Assembly (NCBI GenBank): GCA_032358255.1
Contig: JAULBX010009217.1
Location: 47,628-111,627, forward strand
Direction: 5' to 3'
Source of the DNA: Heterotrichella gracilis
Lineage: Eukaryota; Sar; Xanthophyceae; Tribonematales; Xanthonemataceae
DNA: 64,000 nt
Positions 1 through 10,340 of this stretch are shown in pieces. The first letter of the stretch is position 1, and the number at the start of each line of letters is the position of its first letter. Below the pieces are notes generated by a model that saw only the letters and a program-made list of their open reading frames with translations, ran no database searches and had not been told where the DNA came from. The translations under genes and the position numbers were made by a program.

Positions 1-67
1 GCAGCACCTATGTGCATGCCGAAGCCATGTGGGAGCAATGGTATGCGGCGGGGTGTGGGGGCCTCAC

Positions 68-2170
68 CTCCTGGGTGGGGGGCTCCTGGGGGCGGGGCTG
101 CGCCTGCGGGGTGGTGGCGGTGGGGTGCGGCGTGCTGGGCTGCGCGCGGGGCGGCGGTAGGGGGAGCGGGAACGGGGCCTGTCCCTGCCTCTGTCCCTGT
201 GCGAGGGTGAGTGTGGTGAGCCTCCCGCCAGCACATCGTTTTTCAGGATTAAGGGTTTAAGGCTCTTATGGTTTCACCCTGGGGAGGGGATTGGTGGGGT
301 GCACCTCACACAGTGTCCCGACATACCAGGACAACGATTTGCATGTGGATGCCATTGCTGGCGGTACAAATGCAACTAAACCATATGGCTCTCCACCCAG
401 GTCATGCCACATATTTCCGGCCGAATCAATCAACACCAGAGTTAGCCTGAAGGTAATATGCTGCACCCCCCCATGCATGCCCACCCACCTGTCGTCCCGC
501 CGATCGTCCCTCCGCCGATCATCCCGCCGATCCCGCCCCCGATCCTTCCCCCCCTCCTTCTCCCTCTCTTTCTGCTTCTCCCGCTCCTTCTCCCTCTCTT
601 TCTCCCGCTCTTTTTCCCTCTCCTTGTCCCTCTCTCGTTCCTCCTCCCGCTCTTTGTCTCGCCTGGCACGTTCCTCCTCGCGTTCCTTGTCTCGCTTTTC
701 GCGCGCCTCCCTTGCCTCTGCGTCGCGCTTCTCGCGCTCCACGTGCAGCTTCTCCTGTGAGGGAACCGGGTGGGCTAGGGTTTATGGTCTACGGCCACTA
801 GGGTTTAGGGTCTAGGGTGACTAGGGATTTAGGATGGGGCAATGCACTGCTTGATTCCAGGGCCGCCATGAAGCAACGAAAAGAGGGAATGACTGCCACC
901 AGGCCAACCCTACACCCTATATCGAACACTGCACTCCCTGTGCACACGCAAGTTGGCGATATACCCCCCCTCTGCTCCCCTCAGCTTTCTGGTCGACGCA
1001 CACCCTACACCCTAAACCCCACTCACGTTGATTGCGTCCTGCGCCTCCTTTTTCCGCCTCTCCTCCTCTGCCTTCTCGTCCAGGATCTGCTGGGGAATGC
1101 CGCTGATGTTCTGGGAGGCACTGGCAAGCATGCTCCACAGCTCCTGCAGGCAAAACCCTAAGTGAAACCCTTGAACAACCCTCTCCCTGCACACGCCTAG
1201 TGCCGTGCTTTGTAATGTCAATTTGCAACCAACAATCAGCGAGAAAGCAGTGACTGGCTAGGGTTTAGGGTGTAGGGTTTAGGGGTCACCTTCATGAACA
1301 AGCTGGTGTTCTTTTCTAGGAAGCCAGTGAGGTTGATCTGCAGCTCCCGGGGATCGGCTTTCTGCAGCCACACAACACGCCGCTTGCCAACGCACCAGTG
1401 CACCAGTCGTTACAGTCGCAATACAAGCTGCCACGCCGAAGAAAGGCTCATGCTGTAGTAATATGGGGTGTGTTCAGGTGGGTAATGGCGTTTGGGATGG
1501 GGAGTGATAGGTTTGGCTGTGTGCATCTTTCGTTGTAACGAGCAGCAGTCACCTTTGCCTTGTGTGCAGGGATGACGATCTCATACCCACTGACAACCCC
1601 TGTGCATATGCATGCACTTCATGTGCATGCATATAGCTGAGTTGCAGCCATCAGCACCCAGTGTGCATTGGGTTCTTATGCACCAGGCCTTTGCCACCGC
1701 CATTCCCTCACCTGTTTGTTTTCCACCTGCTCGTAGATGTATCCTATGACCACTTCGTCCTCAATCCCCAGGAGCTCAGTGACCCGCTTGGCTATCCAGG
1801 GCTTCATCACGTCCCAGTTGACCTTCTTCATCTCCACTTTGAGGTCGTACTCTTTCGGGAACTTCATCGTTTTCATCAACTTCTTCTGCTTGCTGCCAGC
1901 CACACGTCACTGGTCAGCGTGCAGCATCTTTAGGTTGCATATGCATGGTTATACTGGGCATATGATAGAGCTTCAGTTGGTGCGGGCGTTTGGCAGCAGC
2001 TTGTATAATACACGAGTGCGTGGCGTGTGCCCACTATTGGTGGATGCGTCAGAGTGGGGCACGGTTAGTGCTGCAACTGTAAGTGGGGACGTCACCACGA
2101 GCTTTACTTACTCGCCAAACCGGGAGTCCTGGTCCGCTGACACCCCCCTGAACCCCCCAACCCCTGCCAT
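68..2170 (-). CDS. SRRM1: SRRM1-like PWI/RS splicing factor (3' part outside window)
   Basis: Serine/arginine-repetitive matrix protein 1 is a nuclear splicing co-activator and exon-junction partner; its PWI domain binds nucleic acid. Six exons join in phase: 2112-2170, 1712-1892, 1290-1361, 1027-1143, 489-754 and 68-196. The ATG at 2170 opens MAGVGGFRG..QDSRFG, the family N-terminus. Exon 2 carries the PWI core (VNWDVMKPWIAKRVTELLG). Exons 3-4 complete the PWI fold (LQINLTGFLE, then ELWSMLASASQNISGIPQ). Exon 5 is a highly charged E/K/R helix (DKEREEERARR). Exon 6 is an RS/RP region (RPRSRSPYRRP). After exon 6 a GTGAGG donor shows the gene runs on past position 1, so the C-terminus is missing. 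The gene diverges from the SnRK2 gene. The family call is firm; what the rest of the RS tail looks like is unknown. Confidence 0.9.
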
Positions 2171-3673
2171 GTTGAGGCAAGGTAGCGATACCAGAAACAA
2201 ATATGGGACTGCAAGTCTTGGGAGGGCAGGGCAGGCTGCAGAAAGAAAGGTGATGGGAAGGAAAGGCAATGCACAGCAACTATGAACCGACTCTGGGCAA
2301 CAGTGGACAATCACATCAGCAGTATGCCTGCATGCAGCCTCCACAGTATCAAGCTATCAATAACGTTGTTGGAAAGTGGACACGCAGCCTTGAAGGCCCG
2401 ATAAAAAGTTTCAAACAAACCTGTCCTTGCAAATGCATGCGTGCAACCTCCCCGCTTCTAAACGTTGTGCAATCGATCCCTTTCGCGCCTCTTCTTTTGG
2501 TGTGCCACGTCACTTGGCAAGTTGGGCTTTTGCACCAAGCCGTGGTCGCTCAAGTTGCATATGCAACGACGGCAGTGCAGCCGATTGTGCTTTGTCCAAA
2601 CAGCGTGGGTTAGCTATCGCTGTGGTACTCTATATTGGGACGAGGTTGACCCTGCTTAGCCCATGACTGCTGTATAGCCTGGCAGGAGATACAGCTCGAC
2701 GTTCTGCCTTGCCCAGACCCGTTCTTCGACCCATTCGACACCCCTTGGTACGTCTGCATCGGCTAGTTGGCCGTTCAGAAATCAGCTTACTTGGTTAAAG
2801 GTGGCAGCTTTTGACGCGGTAAAAGCTGAGTCATGTCTTGTGGCGCATCAGCTTGCAAGGAGCAAACGATCGCGCGAAACCCCATTTTGTTTCCCCAATT
2901 CTTGCACCAAAACCGCTATTCTATCGCCCGCGAAAACCGTATCAGTGGGTGTGGCAGTAGCTTTTGTTGCGGACGGTCATTCCCGCAGGGGTTGGTGCAG
3001 TGTGTGGGTCGCTAGGTGCCTGATGGGCGGGACAGGGATGTGTCCCAATTTGATTGGGTTTGGGCAGTACGGGCGGTGCTGTTTCGGCGTCCGTGCAGTC
3101 CACGAGCAACATTGTACTTGCGGCAAGAAGTCTTCTTTGGGCGGACGTCTTTTAGAGCGAGCTGAAAGCTCTGGGTGGCAATTCTTTTACCTTGTGTTGC
3201 CACCTGGAGTGATAGTGACAACTGTGGCCGTTTCCCAGCTGGTTTCTTCAACGGCTATTCCCTTGTGGCTGGCCTGCAGCTTACAAGCGTTACACTGTGC
3301 ACACCACCCGCTGCAGACCTACCCTGTTGGGTCCTGCTGTTCAAGGGTTTTACCCACTGGCTGGTACCCTTATTTGCCTCGCTTTGGTGCACCCACGTTC
3401 ATGGACCACCACACCCACCTACACCAACAGGGTCAACGGTATGCACAGCCTTGGGTGTGCACTGTCACTGGTTTGCACAGTCTGCATTGTATGGTATCAG
3501 TCAGTGCCAGTGACACCTAACCGGGTCAAGTCCCTGTGTTATAGTGCCCCCGCCATCCCAGGAACCCCCCCGCCCCTCACTACCCCCAAATGGCACCGCC
3601 CCCGCCCCCACACCCACACTCCACACTGACACCACCCCACCCACCCGCAGGCTCCCTCTCCTCCGCACCCACC
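2171..3673. other. Divergent intergenic region between SRRM1 and SnRK2
   Basis: This 1.5-kb gap separates two genes read outward, so it should hold both promoters and 5' UTRs. Open frames exist on the plus strand (one of 239 codons from 2801), but they lack recognisable domains and consistent splice structure, and I do not call them genes. No repeat or RNA gene was recognised. Confidence 0.5.
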
Positions 3674-6600
3674 ATGTCGGATTTCAGGGGCAACGAGAAG
3701 TACCAGGTGGTGCGGGAGCTGGGCATGGGCGCCTTCGGCCTGGTGGTGCTGTGCCAGGACAAGCAAACAGGTGGGTGCTAGGCGTGGGGTGGGGGAATGG
3801 GGGGCCTTGGGGGCAATTGAGATGATGGCGTTGTGCCAGGCAGGCAAACGAGAGGGTGCTGGGTGGGGTGTGTGGGGGGTGGGGTGGGGCATGGGGGCAA
3901 ACGCGTTGAGTACTTGGACAGGCACACAGGTGGGATGCTGGGGTGCTGGGGCGGCATTGGGGCAGTTGCGACGGTGGTTTTGTGTGAGGACAGGCAGGTG
4001 GCGTGAGGGATGACAGACCAGACCATTCTCCATGGTGGCTGAGTGGTGCTGTGCGAGAAGGTGACAACAGCAGGGTGTTGAGGGGGGTGAGCGGTTTGGA
4101 ATGGGACGGATGTCACAGGACATGGGCTCTCTCATGGATGCAGCTCTTCCCAATTGAAAGGAATACGCACAGGTACCATGTCACTAACAGGTATCATTTT
4201 TGCTGATCACCTAATAGTTCACCTCGTACAACCCCACCAACCCCACCCCGTCCCCACCATCACCCCCAACCCCCAGGCGAGGAGGTGGCGGTCAAGCTGA
4301 TGCCCCGCGGCAAGGGCGTGACTAAGTACGTGGAGCGCGAGATCCTCATCCACCAGAAGCTGTCGCACCCGCACGTTGTTGAGTTCCGGGAGGTGTTTGT
4401 GACCGACAAGTACCTGGGCATTGTCATGGAGTACTGCGCGGGGGGGGACCTGTTCTCCTACGTGGTGGAGATGCGGGGGCTGCAGGAGAAGCCTGCGCGG
4501 TGGTTCTTCCAGCAGTTCATCCTGGTGAGTTTAGGGTTTGGGGTGGGGGTGGCGGGGAGGGTGGGTGCGGAGGGGTTTGGGGGCCAGGTGGCCTGGCGCA
4601 GCACTGTGAGGGTGTCGCTTGCGGCAAGTTACGCGTAGCACTGCTACTGGGTTGGCATGGAGCAGTAGCGCAAATGCATGGCTACATGGCCCACATGGCT
4701 ACATGGCCTGCTTGGCTACATGCCTGGCTGCTATGGACTTGCCGGGAGATTATTGGCCTGACATGGTACAGGTGGAGTGCCATGGAGTGCCCAGACTCAC
4801 CCCTTTGGACCATCTTCAAACCCAAACCCCTATTTACCTCAAAAACCCATGGCAGCCACCCCAAACGCTAGACCTTAGACCCTACAATCGTAGACTCCAA
4901 CCCCGCAGCAGGGCCTTGACTGCTGCCAGCGCATGGGCATCGTCTCCCCAAACCCTGAACTCTAGACCCTAAACCCTAATCGGTTGCAGGGCCTTGATTA
5001 CTGCCATCGCATGGGCATCGTCTCCCGCGATGTGAAGATGGAGAACACGCTGCTTGACGGGGGCAACCCGCCCATGCTCAAGATCTGCGACTTTGGGTAT
5101 GCAAAGAGCGAGAAGGAGCACTCCAAGCCAAAGACAAAGGTGCGCCGCCGCCAGGCACTCCGCACCATGTGGGGCCAATTGCTCAATGAATTAAAATCAC
5201 TTTCTATTGCACCTACATCTCTTTATGAGTCATATAATGTTGTCACAAGTTTTAGTGAATTTAAACGCTTTATATTGCATTGAAATATACTACATTTCAA
5301 CATGGATTATAACAGGATGTCACTGGGCCCAATGCGTGGTTGCAATGGCAATGCCCCTGCTTTCCTGTACCGCCATAGAGTACCGGTAATCTGACCCCAG
5401 TAGGAAATCCAGAAAAGTAACCCTTAAACCTAAAGAGTCGCCCTTGCGCAGGCTGCGCCACCCGCCCATCACTGCATGGGCACCACTCCCCTGACCCCAA
5501 ATCCCCGAATCCTGTTCCAGGTTGGCACCCCCGGGTACACCGCTCCTGAGATTCTGAAGAACAAGACTAACTATGACGGCAAGAAGGCAGACATATGGTC
5601 GGCAGGTGTCATGCTGTTCAGGTGGGGGGGAGGGGAGGGGAGGGGCGCTGGATTGGTCGCAATATGCACATGTCAGTAGGAATGCTCTTCTTTTCTGTGT
5701 GGGTGGGGACGCTGGAGCGTTTTCTGTATGGGTGGTGGGATGGGGAGGGTGTTTTGTACGGGTGAGGAATGGGGTGCAGAGGTTGCGCTGTACGGGTGGG
5801 GCTGGTTGGCGGGGTTTATGCTGTTCGTGAGGGGGGGGATGAGAATATGGAGCGCTGCTGTGCCTGGGTGGGAACAGGGCGTGGCAGGCACACCTGGTGG
5901 CGCCGTGCACCGACAGTGCAACCCACCACCTGCACCATGCCACCCCTCGTGGCTCCACCCACTGACCCTCTCACCCCTCCCCTGCAGCATGCTGTATGCG
6001 CGCTACCCCTTTGAGCGGCCCACCGACGACCGCCTGAGCGAGTTTGAGAAGATGCAGATTGTGCTCAAGCGCATCCTCAACGTGGATTTCACAATCCCCG
6101 GGGATGCGTCCCCAGAGCTGCGCGACCTGCTGCAGAAAATCATTGTGGCTGACCCCGAGAAGCGTGCCACCATCCATGACATCTACAACCACCCCTGGTA
6201 CTGCGTTGACATCCCCGAGGGGATCGAGGCGTTTAATGACGACATCTGCGCAACGGTGCGATGGCATACAAGTAGTCATAATTGCTATGATCATGAGTTT
6301 TGGCTTGCACCTGGGCTTGTGATATTATAATGTATTATATATATTTATATTGATACTGGTGCTGTTGGTGCTGTGACAGAAAACTTCACTCCCATGAGGC
6401 ATGCTTTCTCTCAGCACCAAGCACACTACCATTGTAGCTCAAAACATGTCTAACATGCTTTATAAATAAGTAGTGTCACGTAAAATATAACTGTTATAAA
6501 AGGACTCCAAAAGTCGTGGATTCCTGCTGTATCTGCCATTCAAATTTATCCACCCCGTCTCCTTTCTCCCGTGCAGCCTGTTCGCCGCGCGCAATCTCCC

Positions 6601-6705
6601 GAGGCCATCAGCGCAGTTATCCAGCAGGCGCAGTCATCCACGGGGGCGATGGAGGCATTCAACCCAAATGACGATGGCATCGCAGACTTTGACTTTGAGA
6701 TCTGA
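3674..6705 (+). CDS. SnRK2-family serine/threonine protein kinase
   Basis: Plant/algal SnRK2 kinases act in osmotic stress, ABA and (in Chlamydomonas) sulfur-starvation signalling. Exons 3674-3770, 4277-4524, 4990-5139, 5521-5621, 5988-6255 and 6577-6705 join in phase to a 330-aa protein, the usual SnRK2 size. Visible motifs: Gly-rich loop GMGAFG (about 17-22), ATP lysine K39 in VAVKLM, DFG at 149-151, activation segment [11 protein letters not shown], and an acidic C-terminal tail ending [11 protein letters not shown]. The catalytic loop reads SRDVKMEN: the usual HRD histidine is Ser127, while Asp129 and Asn134 are kept, so catalysis is likely retained. Stop is TGA. Which SnRK2 subgroup it belongs to, and which stress it serves, cannot be told here. 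Confidence 0.93.
3822..4090 (+). repeat. Decayed copies of SnRK2 exon 1 edge inside intron 1
   Basis: Intron 1 holds about four diverged copies of the end of exon 1 plus its GTGGGT donor. They start near 3826, 3910, 3973 and 4040. Each keeps the pattern GTGCCAGGACAAGCAAACAG followed by GGTGGGTGCT-like sequence, with growing numbers of changes. Confidence 0.6.
4908..4950 (+). repeat. Copy of SnRK2 exon 3 start inside intron 2
   Basis: About 40 bases match the acceptor and first codons of exon 3 (4985-5028): GCAGGGCCTTGA, then GCGCATGGGCATCGTCTCCC, with a few changes. The copy and the real exon are separated by a CCCTAAACCCTAA-type motif. Confidence 0.8.
5816..5842 (+). repeat. Copy of SnRK2 exon 4 end inside intron 4
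   Basis: TATGCTGTTCGTGAGGGGGG resembles the true exon 4 boundary at 5609-5632 (ATGCTGTTCAGGTGGGGGG). It is short, so chance similarity is possible, but it fits the pattern seen in the other introns. Confidence 0.45.
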
Positions 6706-7747
6706 CCTACCTGACACCATTCTCGCCATACCACTGTACGTTTAGCAATAGCAGCAACAACACGCGTCATCGTGATCATATACCAATGTGCGCCATCGTG
6801 ATTATATATGTTTCAGTTTTCTGCCCACATGTTGAATGCAGGCCCACGCCACAGCCAGGCCAGTGGGGCAGCTGCAAGCTCATGGCAGGTTGTGGTTTCT
6901 GCATTTCCTTTTCTGCTGCTGTCTCTTAGTCGAGGCCTTGCTTCGTAGGGAAAGGTCACTGGGTTGAGCAAGCTGAGTGGCATGCATGCAAGGTTTTTCT
7001 ACTTCCAAATGAAAGATAAATTCTGTCTTACCCATATGTTTCTACTCGTACACTTTTTGCCCTGCACATATGCATGCTAATGTGGGATAAAGATACGCAA
7101 TACTATCTTGTTCGCAAGGGAATACTTTTAATTATTATGAAGGCCTGGTGTTACACTGTTTTGTACGCTTCAATACTGTGTGGCTTGTGTCAGTCACAGT
7201 GTTATCACTTTCATGAGCCAGTGGCCTTCATCGTCTACCAGCTGTAACTCAAGAGTAAGTGTTTCATTGAATGTGACATAATGAATCCCGGCTGGCTTAA
7301 TATCATGTGTTCACAAAGCTAAACCCTTCAAGGTTGTAAGTAGGGTGACCATTGCCACCCCAAGCTGCCCCTGAAGTTGCAGCCACGGCCACTGCACAGC
7401 TAAGTACTGTACGCACAAATTGTCATGTCATGTGATCATTTGATATCAAGATACGCATGGGAAACCCAAGCCCCACGTCGTCAATATGTATGATATGTAT
7501 CCTAAATGTCATCTAGAATGTCTGTGGCGCCAAGCGACCTGACTCTGCTGCCCATTTGCTGTTGCGTTGAAGTGACCTAGCAGTGAGCATGAAGACCCCA
7601 ATATTCCCTGCTGAAATTGCTTTCCCCTCCCTTCAATCATTTCTGGTTGCGGCACCTTTCAATAGGATGAGTCATAATCCATTGGATGCACCAGCCTCCA
7701 TGTGCCCTGCCTGGAATGTTTCATTGGAATTCACCGACTTCGATTTT
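6706..7747. other. Convergent intergenic region (3' UTRs)
   Basis: The SnRK2 and F-box/LRR genes converge here, so both 3' UTRs should lie in it. TGTAA-like motifs, the usual green-algal poly(A) signal, occur near 7244 and 7334 on plus. No coding signal was recognised. Confidence 0.5.
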
Positions 7748-9189
7748 TCAGTCTGAGTTGCCTTCCCTGCTGGGCTTGAAGTATGCCTGCTTCAGCAACC
7801 AGGTCTTGGCAGAGGCGTACTCCGCAGCCTCTGCGGCAATGTCTGCTGGGTCCACCTCCCGCCACCCGTCAACCGGATGCGACTCAGGATGGCAACAATT
7901 GATATTGACTGATTCGTAATCAGGGTTTGCACGATACCGTTTTGGCTGCTGCATTGTGTACCTGCCATAGCTGCCCTGCAGGGTGACTTTCGGGCCTGGA
8001 CCACTGCGCAGAATGAAGCCTGCGCGCTCCCGACTGGACGCATATAAGGAAGGAGCCCAGCAGTGGCAGCACAGGTCTGGGTGCATCTGGCGGGGCATGG
8101 GGAGGACGAAGCTGGCAGAATCGCTGGGGTCGCCAAATACAAAGCTTGACAGCATGAGCTGCGTGAGGCTGGGCATGACTGGGATGTTGAGCTCCCTATC
8201 CATCCCCTGGTTGTGCGTGACTCCAAGCTCCTCCAGATGTGTGAGCCTTGCCATCACAGCAGCCATGTCTGTGATGGGGAAGCACAGCACCAGCAGATTG
8301 CGCAGGCTGGGCAGTAGGGCCAGGGCTGGCAGGAGCGTTGGGAATGGCGGCCCATCCCCCCGCAGAAACTCCTGCAGAAACTCGTCTGTTTCACCAAACC
8401 TGCACAGCTGGAGGTCTTCCAGCGAGGAGGGGAGGCAAGGGCCTGGGAGCTGCACAGGAGTACTGGCATCAGTCTGTATGGTGAGGCTGGTGAGGGAAGT
8501 CAGCCGGGTCAGGATGGCTGGGACTGAGCAGGGCCTTGAGTCATGCAGCTGCACCACGCAGCGCTGCAAAAACGGCAGGCTGCGCACTGCTCGCTCCGTT
8601 GGCATGAACCCAGCAGTGAGGCTGGTGACGCTGGGGAGGTAGGGGAGGTGTGGCGCGCCTAGCAGGCGGTCTGAAGCTATGATGCCAAGGTCCTGAAGCT
8701 CTGTCAGGGTGGATAGCTGGGTGAAGCTGGCCATTGCCAATATGGTGCGCGGGAAGGCGTGCAGGTGCAGGCGGGTGAGGCGGGTCAGGGCGCAGAGCTG
8801 CCTACAGGTATCTGCAACACTGGCTGCTTGCCCCACCATCACAGTGACTGCAGCACAGCTGGGTTCACGGCAGCCAGGAGTTGGTGAACTGCCTTGGGGC
8901 TCCACAGCCCCGTCTTCCACCACATATCCAAGCGCTTGGTGCCAGGCAGCCTGGTGCTAAGCCATGCAAGGATCTCTTGCACTACCTCCTCTGGCCGCCT
9001 TCCTTGGTGCCTTCGTCCTGGCCAGTTTTTGATGGTGATGGTCTCCCACACATCGCTGGGGCCTTGCAGCAGGTCCCTCCATTGGAGACATACCAGGGCC
9101 AGCTGGGCTGCTGCATCGGTGTTCTTTGGCAGGTTGACCTTGGCAAAGATGTTCATGAGGCAGCCGTCTGGCAGGTCGAGTATGTGCAT
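7748..9189 (-). CDS. F-box/leucine-rich-repeat protein, frameshifted
   Basis: F-box/LRR proteins are substrate receptors of SCF ubiquitin ligases. From ATG 9189 the N-terminus reads MHILDLPDGCLMNIFAKV, then LVCLQWRDLL, an F-box. Downstream a long LRR region has repeated L..L..L units (LTRLTRLHL, LTSLTSLTI, LTHLEELGV). The two halves are in different frames. Frame one ends at TGA 8839-8841 after NPAVLQSL; frame two is open from about 8920 and continues the LRR pattern to TGA 7748. A one-base deletion (or two-base insertion) near 8840-8870 would join them, and no plausible intron fits. It is therefore a fresh pseudogene, a natural variant or a sequencing error. Confidence 0.65.
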
Positions 9190-10340
9190 GTTGCTGCAAA
9201 GCAAGTCAATGGTCAGTAGTGGGCGGGCCCATGTCTGTGGTTGCACTGTGAACAAGCACACAGTCAGTAGTGGCGTGCACAGCAATGTTGTGCAGAGGAA
9301 ACTACAGCTTGTTACCCAGTGGGCTATTCCTTGCACGGTGGTCAACGGTTGAAGTGCATGGGATGAACCAAGGACAAGATATGAGGCTGTAAGCTACTAG
9401 AACCCGCATCCACCTTGCAAGTACCCACAGTGATAGTGATCGTTCTCGTGTGTGTTGTGTGACAAGGAGGTGGGAATAGGAGTTCTGCTGACCCCAAGAG
9501 CTGGAGGTCAAATTCCGGAGCGCCGGAGTGTGTCTGCAGTACAGGACGGAGGTTGTGTGGTGTTTTGACATCAGGTGCCGTTGAAGAGTTGCGGGTGGGC
9601 TTTGCAACGGATAAACCCACCTCAGTGTGTCACAAATTTCAATCGTGATATAGCTGTTATAATAACGTTATCGTCTGCAAGACCGTCTGGGTGTTCAAAT
9701 ATGTACTTCAAGACCAGGCGGGGAGACAGTCAAGACCAAGAATACTCGACCCATATTAGCATATATCTTTGTGTATTTGTAAACGGTTGGTGTATCTCAA
9801 CATAACGGTCTGTTTCACTAGGTTATGGGCCCACATGTCTCTATGGCATGCATGATCGGTTGCAAATGCGTTTTTTTACACTGCTCAGCTGCTGGTGTCA
9901 GTGAATATTCTGCCACGATTTTGCTCAGATACATTACCACGGCGCTTACGTCGTTATTTTGGCCACCTGAAGCTTATTTTGTTTTACTGTCAAAAGGCAC
10001 ATGCATGCATGCCAAACGAGGATTAGGCATAAGCATCTCGGTATTAGCTAAACAAGGTTAAGCAAACAGTTTTCTGGACAGCGCTATCACTAGCACCATG
10101 TTGAACTGCCACAATGACTCGGCATGACCACTTTGAAGCATACTGGTACAGGGCATGATGCTAAATTTACCCTTCCTTGTGAAATGGGTGAAAACCACCA
10201 CCAGTGCGGTAAGCTAAATGGTGACTAAATCCCACCATATGCCACACTAGAAACACTATGAGTCAACCTTTTGCACTTGCACTGGGGTGAGAAATACATA
10301 GACATGGCAACAAGGCTTCAAGCTCAGGGCAATGAGTCAT
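9190..10340. other. Intergenic region
   Basis: This lies upstream of the F-box/LRR gene and downstream of the MYND gene. It is less GC-rich than the genes. No coding frame with splice support and no clear repeat was recognised. Confidence 0.45.

Noticed and set aside
291-815. Long plus-strand Ser/Arg-rich frame
   Set aside because: It is the antisense of the charged E/K/R exon of the SRRM1 gene; splice sites and the PWI protein support the minus strand.
2801-3520. 239-codon plus-strand ORF before the SnRK2 gene
   Set aside because: No domain, no typical codon pattern and no clear relation to a transcript; it sits in the divergent promoter region.
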